Assembly (NCBI GenBank): GCA_015179025.1
Contig: WHUX01000037.1
Coordinates: 339,643 to 403,642, forward strand
Direction of reading: 5' to 3'
Length of the DNA: 64,000 nt
From: Terfezia claveryi
Taxonomy: Eukaryota; Ascomycota; Pezizomycetes; Pezizales; Pezizaceae
This document shows, in pieces, positions 46,790-59,689 of the stretch (positions are counted from its first letter, which is position 1; each line of letters begins with the position of its first letter). The notes beneath the pieces were generated by a model. It worked only from the letters and a program-made list of their open reading frames with translations. It was not told the DNA's origin and searched no databases. Made by a program: the position numbers and the translations under genes.

Positions 46790-48470
46790 GGCTAGGGATT
46801 CAGAACGTGTTAAAGTTTGGCAAGGAATACTCTGAACTCAATCATTATGGTTTGGAAGATGACATGGTAACCTATAAATATCACCTATATATACTTGACA
46901 ACAACTCCCTTAAGTTGAAAGTGGCTTTCCAGTGTCACAATGCTAAAGTTGCAGGTCATTTCGGATATGACAAAATCCTCGAGCTTATGAAATGAAATTA
47001 CTACTGGCCTAATATGGAAGACTAGGTATGAAACTACGTTCGCACATACAATGCTTACCAAAGAAATAAGACTACAAGACACAAGAAATATAGCAGGCTC
47101 GTACATCTTCCAATCCCCTATAGGCTATAGGAATATATTTCAATGGATCTCATTACTGATTTACCACCAATCAAAGGGTATAATCAGATCTGGGTTATTG
47201 TCAATAGGTTTACTAAGATATCACATTTCATTCCTTTAAAGAATCGGAAGGTAAAAGAGTTGGCTGAGATATTTATCAAGGAGGTATGGAGGCTACACGG
47301 ATTACTAAAGAGGGTTGTTTTGGATTAGGATTTGGTATTTACAAGTTTGTTTTGTATAGAAGTAATGTAGTTATTAGGAGTTGAGTTGGATAAGTCCTTG
47401 TCATATTACTCCCAGACTGATAGTCAAATAGAACGAGTCAACCAGACTCTTAAGTATTATCTACGGAGATATTGCTGTTGGGATCAGGATAACTGGGTCG
47501 AGTTATTACCATTTGCTGAGTTTTATTATAATAACACTGTCTATTCTAGTAGCAAACTTACACCATTCTTTGCCGTATATACACAACACCTAGAAAATAA
47601 TTTTCAGAACCTAACCGAAGCACCAACCGAATCAAACAACCCTGAGACAGTCACGACAGTCGAAACTTTGGATAAAATGAGGAAGGCTATGAGGGAGAAT
47701 ATGAAAGCAGCACAGGACTGGATGTCCAAATATTACAATCTCAAGGTAGCAGAGAAGGAACCGACATTTAAAGTAGGAGATTGGGTCATGGTCAACGCAA
47801 AGAATATCAAAACAAGGCATCCGACTAAGAAGCTTGACTACAAGTTATGAGGAAAGTTTAGAATTAAATGGCTTATTGGCACTTATGCCTATGAGTTAGA
47901 GCTCCCCCCATATCAGAAAAGAAAATAGTTTGTCTCCAGTGTCTCTAGAGACAGTATTGCCACTGGAGACAAAGTGTGTCTCCATGATTGGCAGAATGTC
48001 TCCCAGTGTCTCCAAGAGATACTGGGAGACACTGGGAGACACATGGGAGACACTCAGGAGACACCTAGGAGACATAAAAGATACAAAAGACACCAGAGAC
48101 AACCCTGTCTCCTAGAGACACCACCTGGCATCCCGATGCCACTTTTTTCTTACTGATGCAAGTACAGGCAAAACTCACCCAGTTTTTTATATTAGTTTGT
48201 TGGAACCCTACCACCGTAACATGATTACTGGCAAACGCTCACCAACACTCCCTCTAGTTGACCTTGAAAAATCAGAATACCAGGTAGAAAAAGTTTGGAC
48301 AAGTGAGCTCAAAAAGAGATGGGTTATGTATTTAGTCTCTTAGAAGGGTTACGGTCCTGATGATGACATATGGAAACTATATAAGAACCTGAAGGATGGA
48401 GCAGCCGATTTAATTGGAAAATTCTATCTGGATAATCCTTGTAAGCCTCAGGACCCTGATGTTATCTTGT
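46790..48470 (+). pseudogene. gypsy integrase and chromodomain fragment, copy 1
   Basis: Reads GHFGYDKILELMK and NYYWPNM (Zn-binding region), MDLITDLPPIKGYNQIWVIV (first Asp), the second-Asp region VVLDxDLVFTS, YYSQTDSQIERVNQTL (Glu region), GDWVMVNAKN, and the chromodomain-like SEYQVEKVWTSELKKRWVMYLVS. Interrupted by several stops and by the 248-bp MITE at 47911-48158. An intact chromodomain would direct insertion to heterochromatin in this family. Confidence 0.75.
47911..48158 (+). mobile_element. 248-bp MITE, copy 1 (same ends as the 18.3-kb element)
   Basis: Ends TATCAGAAAAG and CTTACTGATG. The right end inverted reads CATCAGTAAGAAAAAAGTGG, almost the left tip of the 18.3-kb element. Flanked by CA (47909-47910 and 48159-48160). 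Removing the element and one CA restores the sequence seen at the equivalent place in the second gypsy copy (51890-51910). The interior is built of GGAGACACT/GTGTCTCC inverted motifs and has no coding capacity. Confidence 0.85.
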
Positions 48471-48726
48471 GAGGATTTTTCTTTTTTTCCTATTATTAGG
48501 CATTAGGTTTTTTGAATTATCTTTACGTTTTTGTTTTACCTGTATTTCTTATGCCATATTGTCCCAGGGGTGCAATGAGACGTACACAGCTATGTTTTGG
48601 CTGTCGTACATAAGGACTGGTCCTCAAGCCCCATCTATTGTTGTTACTAGCAATAATAATTCTGGTTGCATAATCAATTAGGTTCTTGCGGACAAGAATA
48701 TTAAGGAGGGAGGCACTATCACGGGG

Positions 48727-50121
48727 TGACATCCAGCCCTACCAAAGGTACTTGGGCCCTTATAGAACGACCCTAGAATCTATACAGACTCTAGGTGTAC
48801 TCTTAGCAGTGTAGTACAAACGTTTCTAATCCCGATCTATAAGAGATAAGCATATAAAATGGGTATGAACCTCGTAGTGGTTTATAATTATCCTAGATGA
48901 TTAAGACTCTTATGAAATGTCCATAGACCCTAGAGGGAGCTACGATTCAAGTTTCATAAGAATCTGATTAATGGTTCAATAGTTATACTCAGAATAATAT
49001 GCTGACTATATAAATATATATATATATGCTAGCTATATTAGCTGTTACCCTGAAGTCTTGGCGTTACCCTAAATTGCTATTTATTACCCAGAACTTAAGG
49101 AAAATAATTCAGTAAAAATAACTAAAAAAATGAAGGACTGAGGGCGCACTTTAGACCAAAGTGCATCCGGTGACACTATAAGGGAGTGCGCCTGAGATAA
49201 AGGCTAAAGATAGGACCGAAACATAAAGTTCTTCATATTTAATACTTCAAAGTTCTATCTAGGTCTACTCTTCGTCCTGATTCCATTTCTGCAATCTCTT
49301 TTATAATCGGAGTAAAACTTATAGAGATATAAGACTTTTAATATGGTCAAATAAGTCCATAAGGAGGTTTACCTATTATTAGTAATAACTTACTGAATAA
49401 TTTGAGTATCGAGATGAACTAAGATTCTATAATCTTCTATGCGTTGATACCTTTCTAATGGTAATCTACTTGTAACCCACAGTTCTCTATTCATAAAGTT
49501 ATATGCAGCTGAAAATTATTTCCAATAGACCCTAGACATTATTAAAGTGAATAATGCCGGAAACACAATTAGATGCCTTCGGATATTGTTGGATGGTAAT
49601 TCAATAGTATCGAGGATTGGTAACGTATCTGAAATTGAATTTAGTTGTCTCGGGTAAGAATTCTTTAATAGGGTAAGCGAGCTATAAATGAAGTATGTAT
49701 AACATGCAGATATGGGAATATTCTCTACGTTCGGGTTAGTAACCTGTAATAACGAGTGCAGATAGCAACTGCATTACCAAAGGTGTAGATGGTATAACAC
49801 TTTGGAAAAAATTCCAAGGTGACAGGTAGGCAAAAGTTTTATAAAATATTTTTATCATAAGGATATCTATAAATACTATAGGATATAAATAGTGCAAGTA
49901 GTTCTGGTTGAATTTATTCTACCACCAGCGAGTATTTGAAAGCAAATGCACCTTAAGTACACGAAGCCTACAAAGTTCTAAGTCTTGTATTAACTTTACC
50001 TTCTAGTAATATAGAATTTATTTTATGTTGTGAAATAAGATCTACTGTGAGGAACTATTATTAGATTGAACTTTACTACTATAGGATTGATATTTTGTAT
50101 TGTGAAATAGATATCATTACA
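48727..50121 (+). mobile_element. Chromovirus LTR (about 1.4 kb)
   Basis: Begins TGACATCC after the purine tract and ends near ATTACA. Its last ~530 bp match, inverted, 63480-64000. It serves as the 3' LTR of copy 1 and the 5' LTR of the sequence at 50122-52105, so adjacent copies share it. Two ~70-bp related segments lie near its 3' end (49985-50121). The exact 3' boundary is uncertain. Confidence 0.65.
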
Positions 50122-50189
50122 GCAGCAAAAGTATGACTGTCCTAATAGTTGCAAATGCGCTAAAAGTCAATAGGGCCCCTGTAACAGGT

Positions 50190-52105
50190 TCACCACCACT
50201 CCGATACTATGCCATTATCACCCAAAATGACTAAAAATAGTTGAGACAGATGTGTCTAATCTTGCAAAAGCTAATATTCTATCCTCAAAAGAACTAGATA
50301 GTTGTTGGCACCCAGTAGTATACTATTCAAAAGGATTTATTCCAGCAGAACTTAATTACGATGTCCATGATAAAGAAATAGTTGTAATTGTCAATTCTTT
50401 TCAGGAATAGAGACATTTTATTATGGGTGCCTCTAAGAAGATAATTGTTTATACGGATCATAAGAACCTTGCATATTTTAATTCCACTAAAATACTCAAT
50501 TGAAGGCAGGCCAAAAGGGTAAAAATACTAGGCCAGTTCAATTTTAGAATCATCTACTGCCCAGGTGATAAGAATGGTAAGGCAGATGCACTTTCTTCTC
50601 AGGTAGATGCTAATCTTGAAGGAGGAGGAGAGAAGCAGGACCATACAATTTGGATGTTTAAGCCTAGTCAATTCCAAATAGGAACAAGTAAGGAAAGTCA
50701 AGTAATGCACTGCATTATAGCAGGGAAGGCCTCACAAACAGAAGAATCAGGTTGGTCAAAGGAGATCCAAGAGGCTGGCCTCATGGATAATAAGTAGTTA
50801 GGGATTCACAATGTATTGAAGTTTGGCAAGGAATATTCTAGACTCGATTATTACGGTTTAGAAGATGATATAGTAACCTATGAATGTCGCTTATATATAC
50901 TTGACAAGTAGTATTTCAATGTCATAATGCTAAAGTTGCAGGTCATTTTGGATATAACAAAACCCATAAGCTCATAAAATGAAATTATTACTAGCCTAAT
51001 ATAGAAGACTAGGTACAAAACTATGTTCGCAAATATGATGCTTGCTAAAGAAATAAGACCGCAAGATATAACAAATATAGCAAGCTTGTACCTCTTCTAA
51101 TCCTTTACAGGCTATAGGAACATATTTCAATAGATTTTATCACTAATTTACTACCAGTCAAAGAGTATAATCAGATCTGGATTATTGTTGATAGGTTTAC
51201 TAAAATGTTATATTTTATTCCTTTAAAGAACTGGAATGCAAAAGAGTTGGCTGGGATATTTGTCAAGGAGGTTTAGAGACTGTATGAATTGCCAAAGAGA
51301 GTTGTTTCAGATTGGGATTCGGTGTTTACAAGTTCATTTTAAATGGAGGTAATATAATTATTGGGAATTAAGTTAGATAAGTTTTCAGCATATCATCTTC
51401 AGACTGATGGTCAAACTGAAAGAGTTAACCAAACCTTTGAGAATTATCTATAAACACATTACTGATGGAATCAGGATGACTAGGTCGAGTTATTACTATT
51501 TGCCGAGTTCTGTTATAATAATACTGTTTACTCTAGTACAAAACTTACACTATTTTTCACTACATATGCTCAATACTTTGAGAATAATTTCCAGAACCCA
51601 ATGGAAGCCTCAATGGAATTGAATAACCTTGAGGCCGTTAAGAGAGTCAAAACCTTGAATATAATGAGGGAGGCTATGAGGAAGAACATAAAGGTAGTAC
51701 AGAACTGGATATCTAAATATTCCAATCTCAAGGTAGCAGAAAAGAAACTAATATTCAAAGTGGGAGATTGGGTCATGGTCAATACAAAGAATATCAAAAT
51801 GAGGTGTCCAACTAAGAAGCTTGACTACAAGTTGAGAGGGAAGTTTAGAATCAAATGGCTTATAGGTACTTATGCCTATGAGTTAGAGCTTTCCCTAAGT
51901 ATAGGTAAAACTCATACAATTTTTCACATTAGTTTGTTGGAACCCTACTACCTTAACATGATTGCCGGCAGATGCTCGCTAATACCCCCTCCAGTTGACC
52001 TCAAAGAATCAGAATACCAAGTGGAAAAGGTTAATACAAGTGAGTTCAGGAAAGGATGGGTTATGTATTTAGTCTCTTGGAAGGGTTATCATCAGAAAGA
52101 TTTTA
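50190..52105 (+). pseudogene. gypsy RNase H, integrase and chromodomain, copy 2
   Basis: Reads VVYYSKGFIPAELNYDVHDKE and VYTDHKNLAYF (RNase H), FRIIYCPGDKNGKADALS, the integrase Zn-binding region, WIIVDRFTKM, QTDGQTERVNQT, GDWVMVNTKN, and the chromodomain YQVEKVNTSEFRKGWVMYLV up to WKGYHQKD. There are many stops, and the 5' part (gag, PR, RT) is deleted at about 50190. It is cut at about 52105 by the beginning of the next repeat block. Confidence 0.75.
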
Positions 52106-53540
52106 GCTTGCATTGTGTGCACGCTATGCACATAACACCAATTTGCAAAACTCTGCATTACAACAAGATCTCCCTCACATAACGCACTTCCTACAATGCT
52201 GATACTTACAATTCAATCTCGTCTCGCACTCTCACAATATGCAATTGTACGTTGTGTGCCCTATTTCCAACGCCTTCCTCTTTACACATCTGCTTCTAAT
52301 ACTCTTTCACCCAACTCAACATTATTATTACGAGCCTATTACTTGTGACCTTCAGAAGGCAGACTAGTCCCTCCTCACATTGTGATTGCAAGCTCATTAC
52401 CTGTAACCATCTGAAGGTACAATACCCCCTCCTAACTGTTGTCATTGACACTGTACTTTTTTACTCTCGCACCTGCATTTTATGCATATCCAAAAATGTC
52501 TTGATTCTCATGATAATATCTAAATCTAGCAAATAAACAACTATAATTGCACCCCTAAAATCACTGTGCAAACAGCCCATATATCCTACCATGCAAATAG
52601 CCCATATGTCCGACCGTGCAAATAGCCCTAGAAATCAGGGTGCAAATAGTCCGTATACCCGCGTGCAAATAGCCCTAGAAACCAGCATGCAAATAGCTCA
52701 TATATCTGCGTGCAAATAGCCCTAGAAGTCAGCGTCCAAATAGCCTAGAAGTCAGCGTCCAAATAGCCCTAGAAATCAGCGTACAAATAGCCCATGTATC
52801 CGACCGTGCAAATCAGCCTGGAATCCACTGTTCAAATCAGCCTGGTATCCACCGCCCAAATCAGCCTAGAATCGAGCGAGCAAATCAGCCTGAAATCGCG
52901 GGAGCAAATCAGCCTAGTATCGAGCGAGCAAATCAGCCTAGAATCGAGCAAGCAAATCAGCCTAGAATCGAGCAAGCAAAGAAGCCTGGAATTAAGCAAT
53001 CAAATCAGCCTGAAATCGCGTGAGTAAAGAAGCCTAGAATTGAGCGAGCAAATCAGCCTAGAATTGAGCGAGCAAATCAGCTTGGAATCGAGCAAGCAAA
53101 TCAGCCGGCAATCGAGCAAGCAAATCAGCCTGGAATAGAGCGAGCAAATCAGCCTAGAATTTAGCGCGCAAATGAGCAAGAAAATGAGTGACAAAATGAG
53201 CAAGAAAATGATCGAAAAAATGAGCGAGCACACAACCTCCGTGCAGTGGTGCAAATAAGCAGAGAAATCAATGTATACAGGTATTCTGAAGCAATGACAG
53301 GAAAAAAACTCTAAGTCCCAGGCGGCCATACTTTTGAAGTAGGGTACCCGCACGCCCCCTATTCTCGTGAGCCCCCTAATGTCTAATCTAGTTCCTGTGG
53401 TCTCAGAACCAGTTCCTGCGGTCTCAGAACCAGTTCCTGCTGTCTCAGAACCAGTTCCCACTGTCTAAAGACCAGCCCCCGCTGTCTAACAATCACCTCA
53501 TAGCTAGTGTTGGAATAATCCCTGTGGTGTCGGGTTTGAG
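52106..53540 (+). repeat. Diverged module C outside the 18.3-kb element
   Basis: Same order as module C: head with CACCTGCATTTTATGCATA and TTGATTCTCATGATAA; array of GTGCAAATAGCCCTAGAAAT units (52560-52810), then GAGCGAGCAAATCAGCCTAG units (52810-53230); tail with AACTCTAAGTCCCAGGC. It then has a 22-bp repeat AACCAGTTCCTG(C)GGTCTCAG (53390-53460). It shows that the module exists independently of the large element. Confidence 0.65.
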
Positions 53541-53661
53541 CTCCTCCAGGCATGGGCACTATCTAGTACGGTGGAGGAAATAGCTGTATGTAGTAAATAT
53601 GAACATAGACTGGATTTGGTCAGTAATAGACTGGATTCAGTCAGTGATAGACTGGATTCGG

Positions 53662-53990
53662 TCAGTAATAGATGTCATAACCCTGTTCTTCGTCTTGATT
53701 TGACACTTGAACAGGCTTGTTCGAGTGTCGTGCTCTTCTGACACTTGAACAGGCTTGTTCGGGTATTGTCGATGGGTGATTGTTATCTTAGCTTCTGAGA
53801 TAGGAATCTCGGGAAGCTTATTCCTTCCACGGCCTTGGCCTGGAATTATGTATATATATCTTCATTTCTCCACCCTCTCGTTGGATCCCCATCCAACGTC
53901 TTGTATACCTAATACAGGACCTTTTCTCTTCGCGAAGGTGTACCTCCCTTGTACACCCCCTCGTCTTACCTTGTCCCATGAATAACTCTG
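53662..53990 (+). mobile_element. Probable 5' LTR of gypsy copy 3
   Basis: Starts TGTCATAACCCTG, contains two CTTGAACAGGCTTGTTCG repeats and a TATATATATC TATA-like motif (53850), and precedes gag. The 3' boundary is not certain because no second LTR is in the window. Confidence 0.4.
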
Positions 53991-54190
53991 CAGCACAGCT
54001 GCCCCCCTCCGACACACATAGCAACTGCGTCCACATGTCTCGTGCCTCTTGCCCTCTGCCCCTCTTGCCTCTTACCCTTGCCCCCCCATCCCAGCCTTCC
54101 CCTAGTCATACACGTAGTGTTCCTACGTATGTCTTGCCCTAGCCTCTGCGTACCCCTTGGTCGCCTTGTCTCTAGAGCCCATGTTATACT

Positions 54191-55465
54191 ATGTTGGATC
54201 ACTCTGATCAACTGGTACGCTCAATGTCTACCCAAGACACCACTCCTATGCTCATAGTCAGATTTCAGGCCTGGCAAGCCCTGCCCATCCCTATGAACCA
54301 GGCCGACTTCGGCAGCTATCGCCAGACCATTATCGATATCTATCTTACCGCAGATGCATTAGGTCAATGGCTGGAATCAGCCATACATGAAGGACAACAA
54401 AAACAGACCAGGGCCAATGACGAAGTCACAATACTCACCGAAGACCTCCTTTTATGCCAGGCCGACCTCGCCTCCTGCCAAAACAACCTCGCGACCGCCC
54501 AGAACAACTTAGTCAACGAAAGATGAACCATTCAGACCCTGAATAAGGCCCTGGACATGATCGGATTCCAAACAGCCCTAGCACCCCAAGCATCCCAAAC
54601 ACCCAAAACCCAAGATCTCCCTACCCCACTAAAGTTTAATGGCAACAGGACTCGCCTGAAAGCCTAGAATAATTTCATCAAGATTAAACTGAATGGGGAT
54701 GCTGCAAAGTTCCCTACTGTTCAGCACCGATTAGCCTATTTATATGACCTACTAGAGGGTATAGCTTTGGACTAGGTCCAACCCTATGTGCTTGATGATG
54801 GCTTCAACCTCCTTGACATTGCTCTTCTATTCACAATCCTCGACCACACTTTAGGAGACCTGGATCCCGTGAGTACAGCCACTCGTGCTCTCCGAGAATT
54901 AAAACAGAAAGGTCATGACCTCTCAGCGTATGTGGCCGAATTCTCAAGGTTGGTAGCAGAGGTGGAGTGGAACGATCGGGTGAAGTGGGAACAATTCGAG
55001 AAGGGCCTCAATGTTGAGCTCAAAAGGGCCCTCCTGCAATCTCCAGATGTCAAAACTCTTGACGAATACATTGATTAGGCATTGAAGATGGAGTAAAAAT
55101 TGGCTAGGTTGAGAGCCCAGACCAGTGCCTACAGTACCTATCGGCCTGTAAGAGTACAGCACCCCTAGAGCCAATTGCAGCAACCACGACCCTAGAACCC
55201 GAGCCCTCAGATCCAAGCTATGGCCAATAAGCTAGCCCACCTATCCCTTGTGGCTGGTGGCACCACCCCCATGGATTTATCATCAGGAAGGCCCCGCTTG
55301 ACACAAGAAGAAAGGAAACGTTGCTGCAATAATAGGTTGTGCATTGCCTATGGAAAAGGGGATCACTTCATTGCAGCCTGTCCCTTGAGAAAGAATCGCT
55401 CCCTGGCCGTACATGTGATGTCCGATACCCCAGAGGAGTCGGGAAAAGTGGAGTCCCTTGCCTAG
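54191..55465 (+). pseudogene. gypsy gag, copy 3
   Basis: One frame broken by stops: an N-terminal helical part (TADALGQWLESAI, coiled-coil-like QADLASCQNNLATAQNNL), the capsid-like LGDLDPVSTATRALRELKQK, YVAEFSRLVAEVEWND, then the zinc-knuckle remnant CNNRLCIAYGKGDHFIAACP in which the expected second Cys is Tyr (one G-to-A change). Several stops are TAG where Trp is expected. Pol follows in another frame. Confidence 0.75.
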
Positions 55466-58111
55466 TTGCTGACCCTAGCAAAGGACCTATTTTGGGTTAT
55501 TTATCTTTGTCTGTGTTTTCTTTGCCTTCATCTATGTTGGTTGATAAGTCTCGCATATTTGGCAAGCACTTCGTTGTATCTATAACTGTCAAGTTCAATG
55601 ATAAAACAGTGGTTACATCAGCTCTCATAGATTGTGGTGCTTTAGGAATAGCATTCATTGACTAGACCTTCGTCAGTAAAAACTCTATACCAACCTCCAA
55701 GCTAAAAACCCTCCGCCTTCTTGATGTCATTGACGGCCGCTCTATCTCTTCTGGAGTGATTACTAACCTTGTGTACCTGCTCATCACCATGGGCGGTTAT
55801 TCGGAAGATCTCCCAATATTCGAACCCAAGCTAAAGTATCCAATTGTCCTTGGGATCCCCTGGCTTAGAATGCACGATGTATCAGTTAGCTTTAGCTCTT
55901 ACACCTTGCAATTCAATAGCCCTTATTGCAAAAAACACTGTGGAAATCCAAAAACCACTATTACTGGGCTGTGCGCATTGCCACCCCTAATAATCTACCC
56001 GACTCAGGTGGTACTCCCGCCTGCACACATTAATGCCACTATTCCCCCTATTTCCCCGATATCCTCCGCCCCTGCAAAACCCCTGAATATTAACTTTATT
56101 AGAGCAGGGGCCTTCACTCATCTCACTAGGAGACATAAGCTCAAGGCGAATACCCTCTCAGTTTATGAGACCAATCTGGAAATTAACAAGACCAGGTGCA
56201 AGAAGGAGTGGAATTCCTTGATTCTGGATGAGTACTATGAGTTTATTGATTTGTTCTCAGAGAAGGCCGCAGAAAGGCTTGTCCCCCATCGACCATATGA
56301 CTGCACAATCCTGCTGATTGAAGGAAAAACTCCCCCTTATGGCCCCCTCTATAGAATGTCCTGAGTGGAATTGGAGGTCCTAAAGAACTACCTGGAGGAG
56401 AACTTGAATAAGAGCTTCATTCGGTACAGCTCTTCTCCGGCAGGTGCGTCTGTACTGTTCGTGACGAAATCGGAGGGCTCTCTTCGGTTGTATATTGATT
56501 ATCGTAGCCTGAACGAGATAATGGTCAAAAACAGGTACCCCCTACCTCTAATCCAGCAGACATTAGCCAGGTATTCTAAGGCAAAATGGTTCACCAAATT
56601 GGACTTAAGAGGGGCATACAACCTGGTACGGATCGCTGAGGGAGAGGAGTGGAAAACTGCCTTTCGGACACGTTACGGCCACTTTGAGTACAATGTCATG
56701 CCCTTCAGCTTAACCAATGCCCCGGCCTCTTTCCAACACTTTATTAATGATACTCTACGAGACTTCCTGGATATGTTCTGCATGGCTTACCTCGATGATA
56801 TCTTGATCTATTTAGATACTCTGGCAGAGCACAAAATCCATGTCAGGCAAGTCTTGGAGAAGCTGGAGCAGGCTGGGCTGTACCTTAAGCCTGAAAAATA
56901 CGAATTCCATATTCAAGAAGTAAAGTACCTGGGCTTGATCATAACTATAGAAGGTATTAGGATGGACCCTACCAAAGTTGCTGTAATCTAAGAGTAGGAA
57001 ACCTCAGCCAATTTGAAGGATATGCAAGCCTTCCTAGGATTTGCCAACTTCTACTGCCGATTTATCCTGGGATACTTAAGGATCACAGTACCCTTGACGG
57101 CCCTAATGAAAACAAAGGTAGAAGCTGGTTCACACCTGACGAAAAGGGCCTTCCACTAGAATCCAGAAGCCTAATCTGCCTTCCAGAACCTCAAGGAAGC
57201 TTTTTGCTCAGAACCGATTCTGGCCCATTTCAACCCCGAATAGGAGTGTGTTGTCGAAACCGATGCCTCTGACTACGTCTTCACAGGAATCCTGTTTTAG
57301 AACGATGATAACGGTATCCTCCACCCAGTGGCATACTTCTCAAAAAAGCACTCCCTGGTGGAGTGTAATTATAAAATCTATGATAAGGAGTTAATGGCCA
57401 TTGTGCGAGCATTCGAACAGTGGAGGCCACACCTTGAGTTAGCCAAGGGGATCATTGAAGTGCTATCCAATCATAAGAATCTTGAGTACTTCACCACCAC
57501 TAAGCTGCTGAACCTATGGCAAGCTAGGTGTATCAGAAAAGTAAATAGTTTGTCTCCAGTGTCTCTAGAGACAGTAATGCCACTGGAGACAAAATGTGTC
57601 TTCACGATTGGCAGAATGTCTCCTGGTATCTCCTGGAGACACTGAGAGACACCAGGAGATATATAGGAGACACTCAGGAGACACCCAGAAGACATAAAAG
57701 ATACAAAAGACACAAGAGACAACCCTGTCTCTTGGAAACACCACCTGGCGTCCCGATGCCAATTTTTTCTTGCTGATATGGTCAGAGTTCTTATTTCGAT
57801 TCAACTTCAAGATCAAGTATCGGCCTGGAAAGGCTGGGGGTAAGCCGAATGCACTGACCAGGAGATCAGGAGATCTCCCTAAAGGGGGGGATGAAAGGCT
57901 GAAGTACCAAAATCAAGTAGTACTGAAACCTGAAAATCTCGACCTGGTGGCCAATAGCCATGCTGATATTGATGCCAATGTTGAAGCTTAAGCGAACCTC
58001 AGAGCAGATCTCCTTTTACGGATACAATGGGCATATTATCACAAAAGATTTTTCCTCGCCTCAACGCCCCTCTAGGCCTCCTGACGGACTATACCAACCC
58101 CTTGTACGCCT
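55466..58111 (+). pseudogene. gypsy pol (protease, RT, RNase H), copy 3
   Basis: Protease region ALIDCGALGIAFID (catalytic DSG changed to DCG), RT with [28 protein letters not shown] and YLDDILIYL, and RNase H with VVETDASDYVFTGIL and [11 protein letters not shown]. About seven to eight stops all fit loss of Gln, Arg or Trp codons (CAA, CAG, CGA, TGG). The 248-bp MITE splits the RNase H end at 57531-57778. The frame resumes with [20 protein letters not shown]. Integrase is missing because the inverted-repeat block begins at about 58112. Confidence 0.85.
57531..57778 (+). mobile_element. 248-bp MITE, copy 2
   Basis: Same length and sequence as 47911-48158 with scattered changes. Ends TATCAGAAAAG and CTTGCTGATA; the right end inverted is TATCAGCAAGAAAAAATTGG. 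Flanked by TG at 57529-57530 and 57779-57780. Deleting it and one TG restores the Trp codon and the RNase H reading frame. Confidence 0.9.
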
Positions 58112-58754
58112 GGTCGCCCCATGCGCCGTAACGGCCACCTGTTGATGCGATCCACGCCCTGACGTTGTACTCAGAAGGTTGGCGCCCTAAGGTTCAGTAT
58201 TGTGCAACAGCGCCCTGGCACCCTATCTTGTACATCCGCGCCCTCAAGCCATGACTGTTTCTGCCCCTAGGCGCCAATCCATAGTCATCCAACGTCTAGG
58301 TGCTATAAGACCATAGTATACCTCTGTAACGCAGGTGTGCGCCCTGGCACAACAACCTGACAGGCAACATGTCCACTCTACTTGGCGCATACGGAGAATA
58401 ATGGTAATAGCAGCCAGGCAAACGCAGCTAGGCAGAGAGGGGCAGTCAGGCAAAGGCAGTCAGGCAAAGGCAGCCAGGTATAAGCAATACATTGCATGCA
58501 CTAGGTGAACTTGAGCTTCTATATACACTGATGAGCCATATTTGTACTTCCCCCAAACCATTCCATCATAGATCCCACTAGGACTCTGTCCTGCACATAT
58601 GCCTCCCACAGTCCAGCCCTTCCCAAACCTCAGCAGTCTCCAAAGTAGTAACCGCCCTCGCTAATGTAGTTATCCACTGCCACGAGCAACCCCTAGTAGT
58701 AGAGCAATTAGCTAGGCAGTCCCACGAAGTTCAAGATTTGCTGGCGAGTCCACG

Positions 58755-59395
58755 TACCTAGCTATGTCTGTGCATATTGATAGGGGATATCTCGGGAGTG
58801 CACTTGTGGAGTCCTAAGAGCAATTAGCAATGCCTCCACATAGAGTCCGCTGGTTATCTGGCGAGTCTACATACCTAGCTATGTCTGTGCATATTGATAG
58901 GGCATATTTCGGGAGTGCACTTGCGGAGTCCTAAGAGCAATTAGCAATGCCCTCACATGGAGTCCACTGGTTTTCTGGCGAGTTCACTTACCTAGCTATG
59001 TCTGTAATTGATAGGGGATACCTCAGGAGGGCACTTGCGGAGTCCTAAGAGCAATTAGCAATACCTCCACATAGAGTCCGCTGGTTTTCAAGCGAGTTCA
59101 CATACCTAGCTATGTCTGTGAATATTGATAGGGGATATCTCGGTGGAGTCCTAAGAGAAATTAGCAATGCCCTCACATGGAGTCCGCTGGTTTTCTGGCG
59201 AGTTCACGTACCTAGCTATGCCTGTGTCTGCGCACATAGATTGGGGATATCTCGCAACTGCACTTTGGGCATCCTAAGAGCAATTAGCTAGGCCTTCACA
59301 TAGAGTCCGCGGGTTGTCTGGCGAGTTCACGCACCTGGCTATGTCTGCGCATATAGATGGGGGATATCTCGAGAGTGCACTGGGGGAGTCCTAAC
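58755..59395 (+). repeat. 122-bp minisatellite, left arm
   Basis: About six units each containing GGCGAGT(T/C)CACGTACCTAG, CTATGTCTGTG, GGGGATATCTCG and TCCTAAGAGCAATTAGCAAT. Confidence 0.85.
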
Positions 59396-59689
59396 CTCAG
59401 CGCTGGCTGCTTGACCTTCCGCCGACTACTGGCTGGCTGCGTTATGTGTCATACCTGTGAAAAGAGGGGGTGCACGTGCTCTCGTGTTCTGTTGGTTCGC
59501 GCAGCCCTGGAAATATGTGTTGGTTGACGTGGCCGGGAAATATGTGTTGATTGGTCGGAAGGCAGATTTGCGCACGCTGGTGTGACAGATTAGCACATGC
59601 ATGTTTCAGGCTACATAGGCCCGCCAGCCGTGGGTTTACCGAAGTGGGTAATAGGAGCACTGATGGCGGCTTGTTCATATGGACTTGTG

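Larger units (their letters stand above)
46000..50121 (+). mobile_element. Ty3/gypsy chromovirus copy 1, rearranged and decayed
   Basis: Order: a leader-like block (46000-46080) matching the minus-strand leader near 63230-63320; a block (46080-46785) matching the arms of the 58.1-63.2 kb inverted repeat; an integrase-chromodomain part (46790-48470); a purine tract AAGGAGGGAGG (48702-48713); and an LTR starting TGACATCC (48727). Gag, protease and RT are absent. G-to-A and C-to-T changes are abundant. Confidence 0.7.

Noticed and set aside
54042..54257. Separate small gene upstream of gypsy gag
   Set aside because: Leader sequence between LTR and gag; no conserved content and overlapping frames.
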